DNA from: Dichetophora obliterata
Taxonomy: Eukaryota > Arthropoda > Insecta > Diptera > Sciomyzidae
NCBI GenBank assembly: GCA_963920525.1
Contig: OY986437.1
Coordinates: 117,783,715 to 117,847,714 of the forward strand
Length of the DNA: 64,000 nucleotides
Direction: 5' to 3'
In this document: piece after piece, positions 1 through 11,044 of the stretch
Layout: each line of letters starts with the position of its first letter
How positions within the stretch are numbered: the first letter of the stretch is position 1
The notes under the pieces: model-generated
Seen by the model: the letters and a program-made list of their open reading frames with translations, nothing else
Told to the model about the DNA's origin: nothing
The model's database searches: none
Translations under genes and position numbers: made by a program

Positions 1-424
1 GGCATTTAATATTCGCGAAGCTGCTGCCATTACGATAATAATGATATATTTAAAAAAGTCCTCCGGCCACTTTTTCATCTGAAAATTGCAAAATAACAGT
101 TATTCTCGGTCCCTGAAATAATCGAATTGGAGGATTCGAAAGTTGGACCAAAATTAAAGTTTTTTTTTCTAATTTCGCTAACGAGAGCGAACCTCTAAAG
201 TGCTGCTTACGTGCTTTAACGAGTCTTCGCAAAAGTGTCTACGAGGTAGAGAAAATTTATCTTCTAATAACTTGCTGGAAGATATAAAAAGTCATAAAGA
301 TTGACAAAACACAGACCGTGTATAAAATGCATACTTAGATTTTATAATAAAAAGCACAAAATAATCATTATTTTTTAACTTTTTAATTGTGAGCAATAAA
401 TTATATTTATTTCTGCTTTTTTTT
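1..424. other. AT-rich sequence, no feature recognised
   Basis: No coding signal, TIR or tRNA-like motif is visible before the tandem-armed foldback element begins. The only open frame of about 60 codons (minus strand) matches nothing that I recognise. Confidence 0.4.
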
Positions 425-1460
425 ACAAACCAAAAATAAAAATCAAAATTTGACCCATTTTTTTTTAATCACAAATTAACCAGTTATTTTGGATTTTTAT
501 TTTTTAAGGCAAAAATTAAAAGCAAAACTTGCCCGATATTTTTTTTTGGTCACAAAATAAACTTAAAAATAAGGCAAAAATAAAATGTTAAATTTGCCCA
601 ATATAGTTTTGAGCAAAAAATAACTGGTAGTTTTGATTTTTATTTTTCTAATAGCTAATAAACAAAATTTGCCCGATATATTTTTGAGGTCAAAATAACT
701 TGAAAATTTTTATTTTTAGTTTTTAAACCAAAAATAAAAAGCAAAATTATGAAAAACCCTAATATTGCTTGTGGCCTTTTGAAAACTGGCACTGAAATAA
801 ACTTTGAACTAAATAAAAAGATGTTTCCCAAGTTTTTATTAAGAAAATGGTAGGCAGTAAATTACTACTTATGCGCTCTATAATTCTTAACAGAAGGTAC
901 TGAAATTGAACGAACTACACATATTTATAACTTGCGCAAACAACAAAATCTAACAGAACATAAACAACATTATAAATTTTTAAATAGGATAATAATATAT
1001 ATAAAATGAACATAAACAAAGGAATCTGTATTTTGCGTTAGCATCTGTATTGCATGTATTTTGTATCAGAATCTTTTGCTTGTGAAACTGAAAGCTAAAC
1101 TGCTTTATCAGCCTTGTGGTTGCCATCTCTTACTTCAATATTGCTATTCATACATTACGGTTTTAGTTCAACCGTAAACTGAAATCTTAATTTTGCTTTT
1201 AATTTTTGACTTAAAAAATAAAAATCAATATTTACAAGTTATTTTGAGGTCGAAAATATGTTGTGCAAATTTTGCTTCTTATTTTTGTCTTAAAAAATAA
1301 AATTCAAAACTTAGCAGTTATTTTGAGACACAAAAATATAGGGAAAGTTTTGCTTTTTATTTTGTCTTAAATAATAAAAATCCAAAATTACTGGCTACTT
1401 TGTGCTTAAAAAATATCGGGCAAATTTTGCTTTTTACTTTTTCCTTAAAAAAATAACACA
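425..1460. repeat. Foldback element with tandem-repeat arms
   Basis: Two arms (about 425-755 and 1190-1460) consist of a degenerate tandem repeat of roughly 100 bp. Each unit contains motifs such as GCAAAATTTGCCCGATAT, then a T-run, then CAAAATAACT. The right arm carries the same units as the left arm on the opposite strand, so the whole locus can fold on itself around a unique centre (about 760-1180). This resembles Foldback-type repeats, whose long inverted ends are themselves tandem arrays. No open frame lies in the centre and no target duplication was found, so the element class is not settled. Confidence 0.6.
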
Positions 1461-1628
1461 CAGAAATAATTATTATTTTTTGCTGAAAATTTTATTAAAA
1501 AAAAATTTAAAAGTCATTAGTAAATCATGTTCTACAATGTGAGAGGATTATAATGTTACCTTCAAAACGGCGGTACGACATTTTTTCACAATACTTTTTT
1601 GGCTTAAAAATCTACAAATAATAAGGCA

Positions 1629-1914
1629 ATTCACAGTTTGAATACACTGGTCTGCTATTTGTACGATTTGTTATTTGTACGCCAATTTACGTAAGCGTAT
1701 TTTGCTTTGTTGTTGTTTTACATGCAGGCAAAAATTGCGCAAACACGCGTAAATTAAAGTAGCCCTCAGACGTGTTTTTTTACAGCCGCATAATTACATA
1801 TTTTACAGGGTTGCATAATTATTGAATACGACAGTCACATGACGGGTGCTCACAGTTTCAACAATAACAAATGCTACAAATACGATTTGTTAAATGTACG
1901 CTTAAACTGTGAAT
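1629..1914. mobile_element. Small TIR element (MITE-like)
   Basis: The left end reads ATTCACAGTTT and the right end AAACTGTGAAT. Inside each end the motif TACGATTTGTTA recurs, in inverted orientation over part of its length. At about 286 bp with no open frame, this fits a non-autonomous DNA transposon. The target duplication was not identified. Confidence 0.5.
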
Positions 1915-2858
1915 AGTCTTAAATATTACTTACAGTCTATGCAAAAAAAGAGTCAGCAAAAAATTTTAGCTTATTACAAGAATTTTTTTATTATCCTTTT
2001 ACTGCATGTCTCATTGTATAAAATGTTTACTTAAATGTTTGCTTAAAATGTATCCGATATTAAGGTTTGATCAAATCTAATAAACACTTTGAACATGCAT
2101 TTCTCATATTAAATTTGACATGACATGACGACGTGAGACATGCTATGATTGATGTTTTATGTAAAGGATGTTTTAAGCAATAAAAATAAATATTTGGCCC
2201 AAAGTTTAGTTTTTTGATGTGTTAGAACCATTTATACACCTCACAATGAGCATATTTACTTTATGACATCCATTACATTGTTGCATGCAAAAACAACATG
2301 TTTAAATTTTTTAAACAAATTGTTTAGATATCATCATTTCTAAGTTATCTCCATTTCTAAGTTAAAATAATTTGTTTTTTCTTCATTCCAATCAGGTCAC
2401 AGAGCATAAGGTCACAATTGAGGTTTCTGCACACTTACGACACGTAACGAAACGACTGTACAACAGCGACGAAAAGGCAACGAGTGTTCAATCCACACGG
2501 AAAAAAGTTCTTAACGGAACGGCGGCAAAAACATTAATATACAAAACAGTCAGAAAAATATGCGAAAGCTTTTCTAATAAATAAATAGCTTTAAAAGCTT
2601 TGCTATTGGATGAATTGGATGCAGAAAATCAATCAAATCATGGATATTGGATTTATGCAATGCTTTTAACAAGTCGACAACGACAAGTCGGCCAGAATGC
2701 TTGTGTTTTATAGTCACCGGCTTTTTCGTCGACTTCGTCGTTGCCGATTCATCGCCGCTTCCCAGTTTGAAAAATCGTAAGGTGCTTACTTAATAATGCA
2801 TGATTTCCTTTAGCTAATGAAGAGAGGAATATAATCTTATGAAAGTCGTTCGTTATAT
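1915..2858. other. Unassigned sequence
   Basis: Mostly AT-rich. A 70-codon open frame at 2372-2584 (+) has a more balanced, basic composition (Lys, Arg, Thr, Val rich) than its surroundings. I recognise no domain in it and it has no visible splice partners. It could be an exon remnant or chance. Confidence 0.3.
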
Positions 2859-3102
2859 TTAGGTCAAATTTTTCAGTTCGAGCTTAAACTCTAGTCAAAC
2901 TTTAGTTTGATTAACTCACTAAAACTGAAAGTTTAAACTCGGCTAAGGTACAAAAGATACACATTATATGGAAATTTAATTCAATATAACACCATCGAAT
3001 AGTAAAATATCCAGTAAAACCTAGTTTAAATGTCCAATTTTGGTGAGTTAACCTCAGTTTAATTCGACTAGAGTTAAGCTCGCACTGAAAAATTGGCTCT
3101 TA
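2859..3102. mobile_element. MITE-1, copy 1
   Basis: A foldback element of about 244 bp. Its right end reads CACTGAAAAATTGGC, and the left end is a diverged complement (GTCAAATTTTTCAG). Inner arms carry complementary segments around GAGTTAACCTCAGTTTAA. A second copy with cleaner ends lies at about 35035-35278, which confirms a dispersed family. It has no coding capacity. Confidence 0.75.
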
Positions 3103-3540
3103 GAGCACCTTACACCTTCGCATACGAATACAAATAAGAAATGCAAGTTTGAGCCGATCATCTTCTTCGTGTTATCAATTTCATATTTACATCATTATTT
3201 TTGAAGTGAAGCCTTGTTTTGTGATTTTCTTGAGTGAAAGCTCAAAAACGACACTTTTTTCCATATGTCTTTTTCTTAACATTTTTGTTGTTTTTTGCTT
3301 GCGTCTATTACAACAAGAGGATATAAAATCAAAAAATATTTCTTTGCAAGCACCCTTTCGATCGACAGTTCTACACACTTACCACTAATCTAAAACCTTT
3401 TGTTTAATACTATGATTCATTCAGATGACAAGATTCTATTAAAAGGAGTGTGCATTAGCTATCCTAGAGCCCGCAAGCAGCTTGTGGGTAATTCAAAAGC
3501 GAAAAAACCCATAGAATTATCAAAAGTTATTCGTTATTAT
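3103..3540. other. Unassigned sequence
   Basis: Open frames of 60-79 codons overlap here on both strands (3149-3388 +, 3187-3378 -, 3400-3591 +). They match no family that I know. The last runs into the adjacent hAT-like MITE, so it cannot be a host exon as it stands. Confidence 0.3.
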
Positions 3541-4432
3541 CAGGGCTCGGATTTTGATGACCTAAAAAACTGCAAACAATTTAAAAAATGACATAAATGA
3601 CCAAAAAATGGCAGAAATTAACTAAAAACTGACAAAAATTACCTAATAAACGCAAACAATTACATAAAAAATAAACAAAAAGTAAAGCTTCAAAAATATA
3701 ACATTTCTAAACTTAAAATTTGTTACATATATAATTTGTATATATAGCATTACAGTTTATTACAAGGTACATTTTTAAGATATTAATATTGAAAGATCGT
3801 CAATTGTCTGGCGAAATGTTTTCGTAAACAGAAAATCTTATTTCTACTTCTGCACTGACGAGAGGAACATATATTTAAAATAGAATATGTCATCGGATGT
3901 AAGTTCCACTTCATATTTCATTGTATTAAAATTTTACCCCCTAATATTTCAGCAATAGGACATAAAAATAGAGTTAATAAAAACTAGCATATCCTGAGTT
4001 TTTATCTAACACTTGTTTCTTCTGTGTACATTCGCTTTCGTCAGTTTCACCATGCGCAGAGCTTTTTTTATCAAGGTCTATAAATAAAGCTACTTCTTTT
4101 TCGAGAGGTAATTTTTCTGATTGAAGGCACTCTATTGTTTAAGATTTGTATTTGTACATTTTTTAGTACGAAAAAAAAAATTTAAATTACACTAAAATTA
4201 CCTTAAATATCTAAGAAGTGGTAAAAAAATTACAAATGTCTAAAAATGACAGGAAAATAATTTAAAAATGATCAAAAAATGCCCTTAATATAGTAAAAAT
4301 TACCTGAAAACTAAAACCGAAAAACTGACCTAAAAACTTTTCATATTTGTAATTTAGGAAACATAAATGGATCCAGGAAATGTCAAGAAGCAGCAGAAAA
4401 AAAGATGGCATGTCATCGAAATCCTAGCCCTG
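3541..4432. mobile_element. hAT-type MITE with 8-bp target duplication
   Basis: The left terminus CAGGGCTCGGATTTTGATGA is mirrored by a right terminus ending in CGAAATCCTAGCCCTG. The element is flanked by identical 8-bp copies of GTTATTAT at 3533-3540 and 4433-4440. An 8-bp duplication with CAGGG-type ends is the hAT signature. The interior is low-complexity repeats of the type AAAAATGACCT/ACTAAAAACTGA with no transposase frame, so it is non-autonomous (892 bp). Confidence 0.85.
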
Positions 4433-4440
4433 GTTATTAT

Positions 4441-4869
4441 ATACTGCATTGTACGTCTTTAACGACGCTGTATTAAATAATTTTTCTGACATAGCTAGTT
4501 CAACTCCATTATTTAATATAAGCAGAGTTCCTTTTAAGCATTGACATTTTTTTAAAAGTGTTCAGTATGCAAGTAATCAATAAACCTTTTCAGCATATTG
4601 AAAATAAAAAACCTTCCTAGACTTTAGTATAGATTTTAGTTTACTTGTTCTATAATAACATTTAAATCGTAAGATCCATAAACAAAAACACAGTACTTTC
4701 AACTCACATAAACACCACAGAGAAATAACTAAAACTTATTGCCTTCCTTTTAACAGGTAGGCCTTATAGAAGCCCTTATCGATGCAGTGATGTTGTGAGG
4801 TGTGTTGACGCCAAAAGAAGCGGTTAAAACATGCCTTTTTCAATAGGCCTGACTGAATTGCCCACTGAG
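4441..4869. other. Unassigned sequence between two MITEs
   Basis: No open frame, TIR or RNA motif that I can support. The sequence is AT-rich until about 4750, then briefly more balanced. Confidence 0.35.
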
Positions 4870-4871
4870 TA

Positions 4872-5394
4872 GTGTTAGGGCGGAGAGCCGATGACCGAAA
4901 CTGTCAAAACGAAGTTGACAACTCACACAAAATCTGCAATCAATGAGGAGAATGCAATGGCCGCATTCAGCGCAGACAACAGTTGGCAACTGTTGTGTAC
5001 AAATTCGCTGAATGGTACAAATTTGGTAGCGCTAACTAAAACTGATAAAGTAGCGAACGCCTTTTAATCGAGCGAACAAATTCTATGCTACATGAACACA
5101 ACTGTTTGCTTTACTGTCAGATGCTGTTACTGACGCTGTTAAATTAATAAACGCAGAAAGAACGCAGCAAATTTAAGTGAGAAACCTTTGCAATTGAATT
5201 AAATTTACATAAAAATTAAATTGAAAAGAGTAGCAACACATTCAGAGAAAAACGTCGTGAACTAAGGTAGCGCTACCATTACAGTTCATAACAGCTTTCT
5301 GCGCTGAATGCGGCCAATATGAAAGCAAAAACTGACAAATATACCAAAATGGCTGAGTTTGACAGTTTCAGTTTGACACATTCAGCCCTAACAC
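4872..5394. mobile_element. TIR element with GTGTTAGGGC ends
   Basis: Ends GTGTTAGGGC and GCCCTAACAC are flanked by TA on both sides. Deeper inside, further complementary blocks occur: GGCCGCATTCAGCGCAGA against TCTGCGCTGAATGCGGCC, and GGTAGCGCTA on both arms. The whole 523 bp can therefore fold into a hairpin. It has no open frame. The TA flanks suit a Tc1/mariner-mobilised MITE, but TA is too short to be decisive. Confidence 0.7.
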
Positions 5395-5414
5395 TACCTT
5401 GTCTAATTATACTA

Positions 5415-6296
5415 GGGGTATTCATAAGTTGTTGCGAATTGCAAGAGTGTGAAAATGCAAGATATTTTGCACACTAACGCGTGAACATCAATATTGCAAC
5501 TTATTTATACAATAAAATTTGTATGTTCAATGAACAGTAAATATATTGCCACCTCATTTCAAAATCACAAAAAGTTGTTAGAATCAACGTACAAACATAA
5601 GCTTTTAAAAGTTTTACCCAGGTGGCAACTATGTTTGAGAATAACCAAAACATGAATCAGCTGTTTAGCATCACTGCTTGTGCGTTCTCGCAAAAGGTTT
5701 GGGCAGTGCGTAATTAGGGCCCCTCAACGATATTACATGTCCATCCGACCTGTCAAGTCATCACACATGTAGTATCGTTCGTGTGCAAGAAATCAAGGCG
5801 GATGGACATGTCCGATGGAAATCAAAAATTTTTGACTTTTTGCTAAGTACGTCCGACATGTAGTTCCGTTTGCGTGCGCGGCCATCCAACTTAGTAAATT
5901 TTGCCATTTGTTGAAAATTTTCAGAGAGAGCACATCTCGCGGCAAAACTGCCGAACGTAACAAATGTTATATTTTGACGATACTTTTTTTATCTTTACCT
6001 AAAATTGTGATGGCTTAGAATATTTAAAGCAAAAAAAAAATTAAATGTTTAAAACAATTAATATTAATATTTTTAATTGATGTTAAAAATAATGAAGTCA
6101 AGTCTATCCGTCATTTGCGATGTGTGTGAGGGCAACGAAAAAAGTCCCGTTACTATATCGAACTACATGTACGTCCGTCATGTGTTATGGTTTGAGGGCC
6201 CCTATTCAAGTAGAGTTGCAAAATTACTTCTAATGTGTTTGTTGTTAGAGTGATGCATCGTCGCAACTGCGTTTCGCATCAACCCGTGAATACCGC
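5415..6296. mobile_element. Outer MITE with GGTATTCA-type ends, split by another MITE
   Basis: The left end GGGGTATTCATAAGTTGTTG matches the complement of the right end (around 6271-6296, ending GTGAATACCGC) over about 25 positions with a few mismatches. TA lies just outside each end. Its centre is occupied by a second TIR element (about 5716-6203), so without that insertion it would be about 390 bp. No coding capacity. Confidence 0.6.
5716..6203. mobile_element. Inner MITE with AGGGCCCCTCAA ends
   Basis: The left terminus TAGGGCCCCTCAACGATA and a right terminus ending in TTTGAGGGCCCCTA form the TIR. The arms also share the complementary motif ACATGTNCGTCCG. About 490 bp with no open frame. 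It lies wholly inside the outer GGTATTCA-ended element, so it inserted later. Confidence 0.65.
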
Positions 6297-6487
6297 TATT
6301 GTGTGTGTGCCTGAGTGAGCCATAAATAAAAAGTTTTACAAGAAAATCAACCTGTAGACGTCACATAATTGCCAGCAATTGATTGCTCGTGAATTGCCTA
6401 TGAAAAAGCCCTCGGCAAATTCAAAAGGAGACTTTTGCAAACAAATTGCCAGAAATTTTTCGCCGCAGAATTGCCTAATGAAAAATG

Positions 6488-6893
6488 GCACCTACATGTG
6501 AATGCGTAAAGCTATGATGCAATAGATCACAATAATGTATTAAAAGAATTGTTTATTAACTATCCTCATCGTTGCCAAAATGTAAAATTTTTACCAAAAC
6601 TGGTACATTTTTTAAATGTTCCCTCTGCGTTAAAAATAAATTGTTTTGTAATACTTACAAAAACGTATTAACATATTTGGCCTTTTTCAATGTTATCGAA
6701 CTTGTCTGCTATGAAAGGAACAACCCTGAGCCCAGTGAAAATAACTACGAATTTCAAAATTTGGCCTAAAAAGCGACATAGATATTGTAGGCCTTGGGAC
6801 AATGTTGCTTCTTTTAAGAATAGCATGAAAGAAAACTTTTATATAGAATTAACAAATTTTATTAAAAATTTCTCAGAGTTCAGCCGCTGCTGA
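6488..6893 (+). pseudogene. Decayed open segment of unknown family
   Basis: Read in one frame, 6510-6893 is open except for a single TAA near 6668. The deduced product has no domain that I recognise; one stretch reads DHNNVLKELFINYPH. The first 70 bases (6488-6560) align at roughly 80% identity with 13096-13170, which shows it belongs to a repeated family rather than being unique host DNA. It could be a transposase exon. I cannot assign it. Confidence 0.35.
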
Positions 6894-6933
6894 AATAAAA
6901 TTTTCTGACCTTTCTTTAAAAAAACAAAACGAA

Positions 6934-7027
6934 GAAACAGACTCCATTTTAAAACCATAAATAATATAATGCTTTATAAAGAAACAGACTCGATTTTAAA
7001 ACCATAAATAATATAATGCTTTCCAAA
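6934..7027. repeat. 47-bp tandem duplication
   Basis: Two adjacent copies of a 47-bp unit beginning GAAACAGACTC differ at only one or two positions. No coding role is visible. Confidence 0.8.
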
Positions 7028-7250
7028 GCATTAATTAATAGTGCAAACAATCCGCACTTTGTATGGTCAGCGAAAAAATACATGTAATAGCATACATCTA
7101 GATTGACTTTAATTAACGAAAAGCGAAACAGTTATGTTTCAAACAATGTTCTTTTTTTATTTTTTATTTCGAGATTTTTTAACAAAGCGCACAAAAGTGA
7201 TAAGTGAATATGAATAAGGGCAACCTTTAAAATGTGAAGTTATCGATATA

Positions 7251-8550
7251 CAGGGTAGCCCTTATTCGAAGCGCCCATCTGGCAACACTGTAACTTTCCG
7301 CAGTGATGCCAAATCGACTAATGACATACCGCGTTTGAAGCGTCATTCCAAGCAAATGTTTACAATGGAACAGTACACGCCACGCAAACGCTCTAAAATT
7401 GTTGAAATTTACATTCAACAAAACAAGTCAATAGTGAAAACTCAACGTGCTTTCAAAAAAATAAATAAAGTGAAAAGTGCGCCTTCCAAGAAAACAATTT
7501 ATCGTTTGTATGAAAGATTTACAACTGGTAATACTCTTGGTAACCCAAAGAGGCCAAATAAAAAGCGACCAAGGCGATCGGATGAGAATATTGCAGCCGT
7601 ACGAGCCAGTTTTGAGCAGTCACCAACAACATCCCAAAATCGCCGTTCTCAGCAGCTCGGCATTCCCCGATCCATTTTACAACGCATTTTACGTGTTGAT
7701 TTGAATTTGTTTCCGTACAAAATTCAATTGGTAAACAAAATGTTGCCTACCGATAAGCCACGTCGATTGGAATGGGCCCAAAGAGTCATCGAAATGGCTG
7801 AAGAGACGAGCAATTTTAGCATAAAATTATCATGAGCGATGAAGCTCATTTTCAGTTGAACGGAACGGTAAACAAACAAAATTGCCGTATTTATGCCACT
7901 GAAAATCCACAAGAGATTTAAGAGGTACCTCTTCACGATGCAAAAGTCACTGTTTGGTGCGGCGTTTGTGCTAAAATGCTCATTGGGCCGTTCTTTTTCG
8001 AAGATGATAATGGCCACAGAGTTACTGTCAATCAGGAGCGTTATCGCGATATGATAAACAATTTTTTCATGCCAATCGTTCGTCGAAAGCGTATCAGGCA
8101 CTACTGGTTTCAACAAGACGGCGCGCCACCACACACAAGCCGCACTACAATCGATTTTTTGAAGCAATTGTTCCCTGGCCGTTTGATGTCAAAAAATGGT
8201 GATTTCGATTGGCCGCCAAGATCACCAGATTTAACGCCTCCAGACTTCTTTTTGTGGGGTTATTTGAAATCAAAGGTTTACGTCAACAAGCCAAAGACCC
8301 TAGAAGAGCTGAAAACCAACATACGTCAAGAAATAACCGCCATTCCCATCGAAATGTTGAAGAAAACCATGGAAAATGCTGCAAAACGGGCACAATATGT
8401 CGTAGAGGCCAATGGCGACCATTTACGAGATATCATATTCAAGAAATAATGTAAGCAAATCTACTTGAACCCAATTAAATGATATTCATGACGAACAGAC
8501 AAAAAATTGTGGTTTCTTTGATTTATTTAAAAATAAAATGGGCAACCCTG
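7251..8550 (+). mobile_element. DD41D mariner-like transposon (rosa/Visitor type)
   Basis: The termini CAGGGTAGCCC and GGGCAACCCTG are short inverted repeats with one mismatch. TA dinucleotides flank them at 7249-7250 and 8551-8552, as expected for IS630-Tc1-mariner insertions. The 1.3-kb interior encodes one decayed transposase. The spacing between the second and third catalytic Asp is 41 residues. That places it in the DD41D group, known from tephritids (rosa) and later described more widely as Visitor. Both ends are recognisable, so the copy is full length but inactive. Confidence 0.85.
7335..8449 (+). pseudogene. DD41D mariner-like transposase, frameshifted
   Basis: This gene encoded the DDE/D transposase of the surrounding element. 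The first part (7335-7835) carries the basic N-terminal helix-turn-helix DNA-binding region. A frameshift near 7820-7831 moves the reading to another frame, where SDEAHFQLNG supplies the first catalytic Asp (codon 7838). A TAA near 7918 interrupts that frame. From 7976 it stays open to 8449 with QQDGAPPH (second Asp, codon 8117) and SPDLTPPDFF (third Asp, codon 8243). The end reads GDHLRDIIFKK. One frameshift plus one stop make it nonfunctional. Family assignment is firm; the DD41D subgroup rests on counted spacing. Confidence 0.9.
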
Positions 8551-8552
8551 TA

Positions 8553-9373
8553 TGTATTGATAAATAAAAAAATGACACAAAAGTTAGTTTTGTTGTTAGA
8601 ATAATAAAAATTCAAAATATCATTTTTAACTACATTTCATTTAGTTAAAATGAATTTTCTTTATGAATTCACAACATTGCATTAGTATATTGATTTAAAT
8701 TTATTGTTCTCGATGTGTAAAGTAATTTACGGAAAGAGATATTGATATACATTATTGTTGAAGCTTGACAATTCTGTAAAATTTATAAAAACATTTTGAA
8801 GAAAATGAACTTCGTCAAAAAATTACAGGTAGCGTTGTTTTTTATATGAAATTTACTCAGAAAAATCTGCTTCCCTTAAATTAAGAAACTGCAGCTTCAA
8901 TTTATAGGCATGGGTTTTCCTATATTCTATAGAGCTTTCTCCTTAGAATTAGGTTAGAATTAGGTAGAGAATTTTTACATGATTTAACGACCTCACGTCT
9001 TGATTTCGTTGCAACGTTATCAAAACAGCTTCTTAGTTTTAAAGACAAGTTTTTACTTAAATATTAGAGATAAAGGTATGATAAAAGTTAAATTTCCAAA
9101 ATTTGTATAAAAAACAGAAATAATTTGAAGAAAAACTGTATTGATATCAAGTCGCTTGCAACATTTTACAGCATGATTTCTTAACTTTGGAGAAATATAA
9201 GTTACAATACTTGGATATTTCAGAGAAATACATGAAGTTTCTCTTTTTTGGTACACCACAAGTGAACTATTTTAAGGATGTTTTTCTTATATTTCTAAAA
9301 AAAATGCTTTAAAATGACTTACGAAGTGAACGCTTCTTAATGAAGCAAATTAAGTGACGATTGTTCAACAATT
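8553..9373. other. Unassigned AT-rich sequence
   Basis: No open frame above background and no TIR pair seen. A 68-codon minus-strand frame at 9053-9259 matches nothing known to me. Confidence 0.35.
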
Positions 9374-9441
9374 GCGATGGTCGAATGGATAAGCCATGTA
9401 CTTACACTCACGCGGCCGAGGTTCAAGTCTCCGGATAGTGG
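9374..9441 (+). repeat. tRNA-like SINE head (tRNA-Arg-like)
   Basis: GGTCGAATGGATAAGCC resembles a tRNA A box and GAGGTTCAAGTCTCC a B box, about 45 nt apart, which is internal Pol III promoter spacing. The T-arm pairing is imperfect and the acceptor ends do not pair well, so it is not a working tRNA gene. The downstream stretch (to about 9650) is T/A-rich and contains two diverged copies of a segment around TTCTTATTTTCAGAGAA, a plausible SINE body. The tRNA-Arg resemblance is inferred from GGATAAG. Confidence 0.5.
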
Positions 9442-9762
9442 TAATTTTTCAATTTTATTTACAAATTATTCAAAAATTACAAAATTTTCCAGGAATTCGA
9501 TGAAAATTTTCTTATTTTCAGAGAATATTGTTCTCTAACTTATGGCCAATGATTATTAATCGGTAGAAAATTTCTTATTTTCAGAGAAAACGTTTCTCGT
9601 AGTTATAGTAGCCGATGATAAATAAACGGTAGAAAAACTTACTCAAATTTAATAAGATTTCAACACAATTGCGCTCAGTTTCTTTAATTTAACGAAATAG
9701 TTCGTAAATGATTGTATAATTTTCCTAAACTATTTCACACTTCTGGTTTCGATTTAACGAAA

Positions 9763-10795
9763 AAGTGTGCTCACAACGAAAGTCGGACAGGCATTTCTTA
9801 GCAATTTCGCATTGATTTCAGAAATGAAAATGTATAAAGAGTATTATTGCAGTATATATTTTTTCAAAACGTTATTTTTTGGTGAACAAAATTAAACAGA
9901 AACATAATTAAAAAATTAGAACTAAGAAACAAATTTAAATCGAAACAAACCTATAAAACGAGTTCACATTGAAAGTCGGGCAACTAAAGAAAAAAATGCA
10001 AATCGTTGTCCTTAAATCGTTATTCCTGCTTAGATTTTTTTACTAGTGTTGGAATAACTTCAGTCAAACGCAAAACTTAAAAAAATAAACATTTCTCGAA
10101 AAGTGAATCAATTAACACTGGCAGAAAGGCAGATCGTAATAGATTATTATTTGAAAATTCTCATTCTTGACATTCTCATGGCGCAAGTAAAATAAAGTGC
10201 GGGTAAGGAATAAGGAATTGCAAACAATTTTTAGTTTTACCAACACAATGACCTGAAACATACGAAGCTCTTGGTAAAGAATTGTGTAATTAATATTTGT
10301 CCAAATGTCATAAAAACAACCTCACAAGGCCCAGATTAAAATAATACAGAACATCTATGAGATGAACTTGAACCCTGAGTGCAGTATCAGAGATGGGCAA
10401 CTAAAGATCCAATCCAAAAAAAAGTAAAAGTAAAAAAAGTGAAGAGTGGAATCAGATTGGAGCTGAAGTTTTTAAAAATTTGGTTGCACCCATTTCAAAA
10501 AGGCTGCAGGCAGTCACATAAGGATTGGCAACAAAATATTAAATTCTTAGTTTTAGCATTGAATTCCTTATCTGCCCGACTTTCAATGTGAGCTCGTTTT
10601 TAAAGCTTTGGTTTGATTTAATTTTTTTTTACTGTTATGTTCTAATTTTTTAACTATGTTTCTGTTTAACTTTGCTCATCAATAAAGAACGTTTTGAAAA
10701 AGATATTTACTCCAAGTTTTTTCTTACATTTTTATTTCTGAAACCAATGTGAAAATGCTAAGAAATGCCTGCCTGACTTTTGTTGTGAGCTACTG
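9763..10795 (+). mobile_element. Decayed Tc1-like element with IR/DR ends
   Basis: Long inverted ends of about 220-230 bp each contain two copies of a direct-repeat motif: an outer CACAACGAAAGTCGGACAGG and an inner CACATTGAAAGTCGGGCAAC on the left, and complementary copies at about 10570-10595 and 10768-10795 on the right. The right terminus ACTG is followed by TA. This IR/DR layout is known from Tc1-like elements such as Sleeping Beauty. The 1.03-kb element keeps only fragments of its transposase. The left terminus has lost the canonical CAG. Confidence 0.75.
10080..10380 (+). pseudogene. Tc1-like transposase remnants
   Basis: Between the inverted ends, a fragment near 10100-10150 reads QLTLAERQIVIDYY, like the start of a Tc1-type helix-turn-helix region. 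A fragment near 10328-10375 resembles the SPDLN-IEHLWDEL block that carries the third catalytic residue (Glu) of DD34E transposases. The centre of the gene, with the first two Asp residues, has been deleted or scrambled. No frame is intact. Assignment to Tc1-like elements is supported jointly by these blocks and the IR/DR ends. Confidence 0.6.
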
Positions 10796-10799
10796 TACT

Positions 10800-11044
10800 T
10801 CTAAAGGATATATAATTGGGTGCTATTTTTCTAGATTTTCTCTTAATTTTTTTTTTGAGTGAAGAAAAGGTGAAAAATTTTCAAAATACGAATTTTTTTC
10901 TAATAAATGCCATGTCATATGAAGGCTAGTGTAAAGTGCAATTTTGTATTTTTATTATTTTACCTACAAAACAAACTTTTGTGTCATTTTTTGATTAATT
11001 AGTATAACCCTTAATTAACATTTTAAAGGATGTCCTTACTGATT
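10800..11044. other. Unassigned AT-rich spacer
   Basis: Nothing recognisable lies between the Tc1 relic and the Rep-A copy. Confidence 0.3.

Noticed and set aside
425..1460. CRISPR-like array
   Set aside because: Units are contiguous, degenerate and inverted between arms, without unique spacers; the genome is eukaryotic.
9374..9441. Candidate tRNA gene
   Set aside because: A and B boxes are present, but acceptor and T-arm pairing is poor and a SINE-like body follows.
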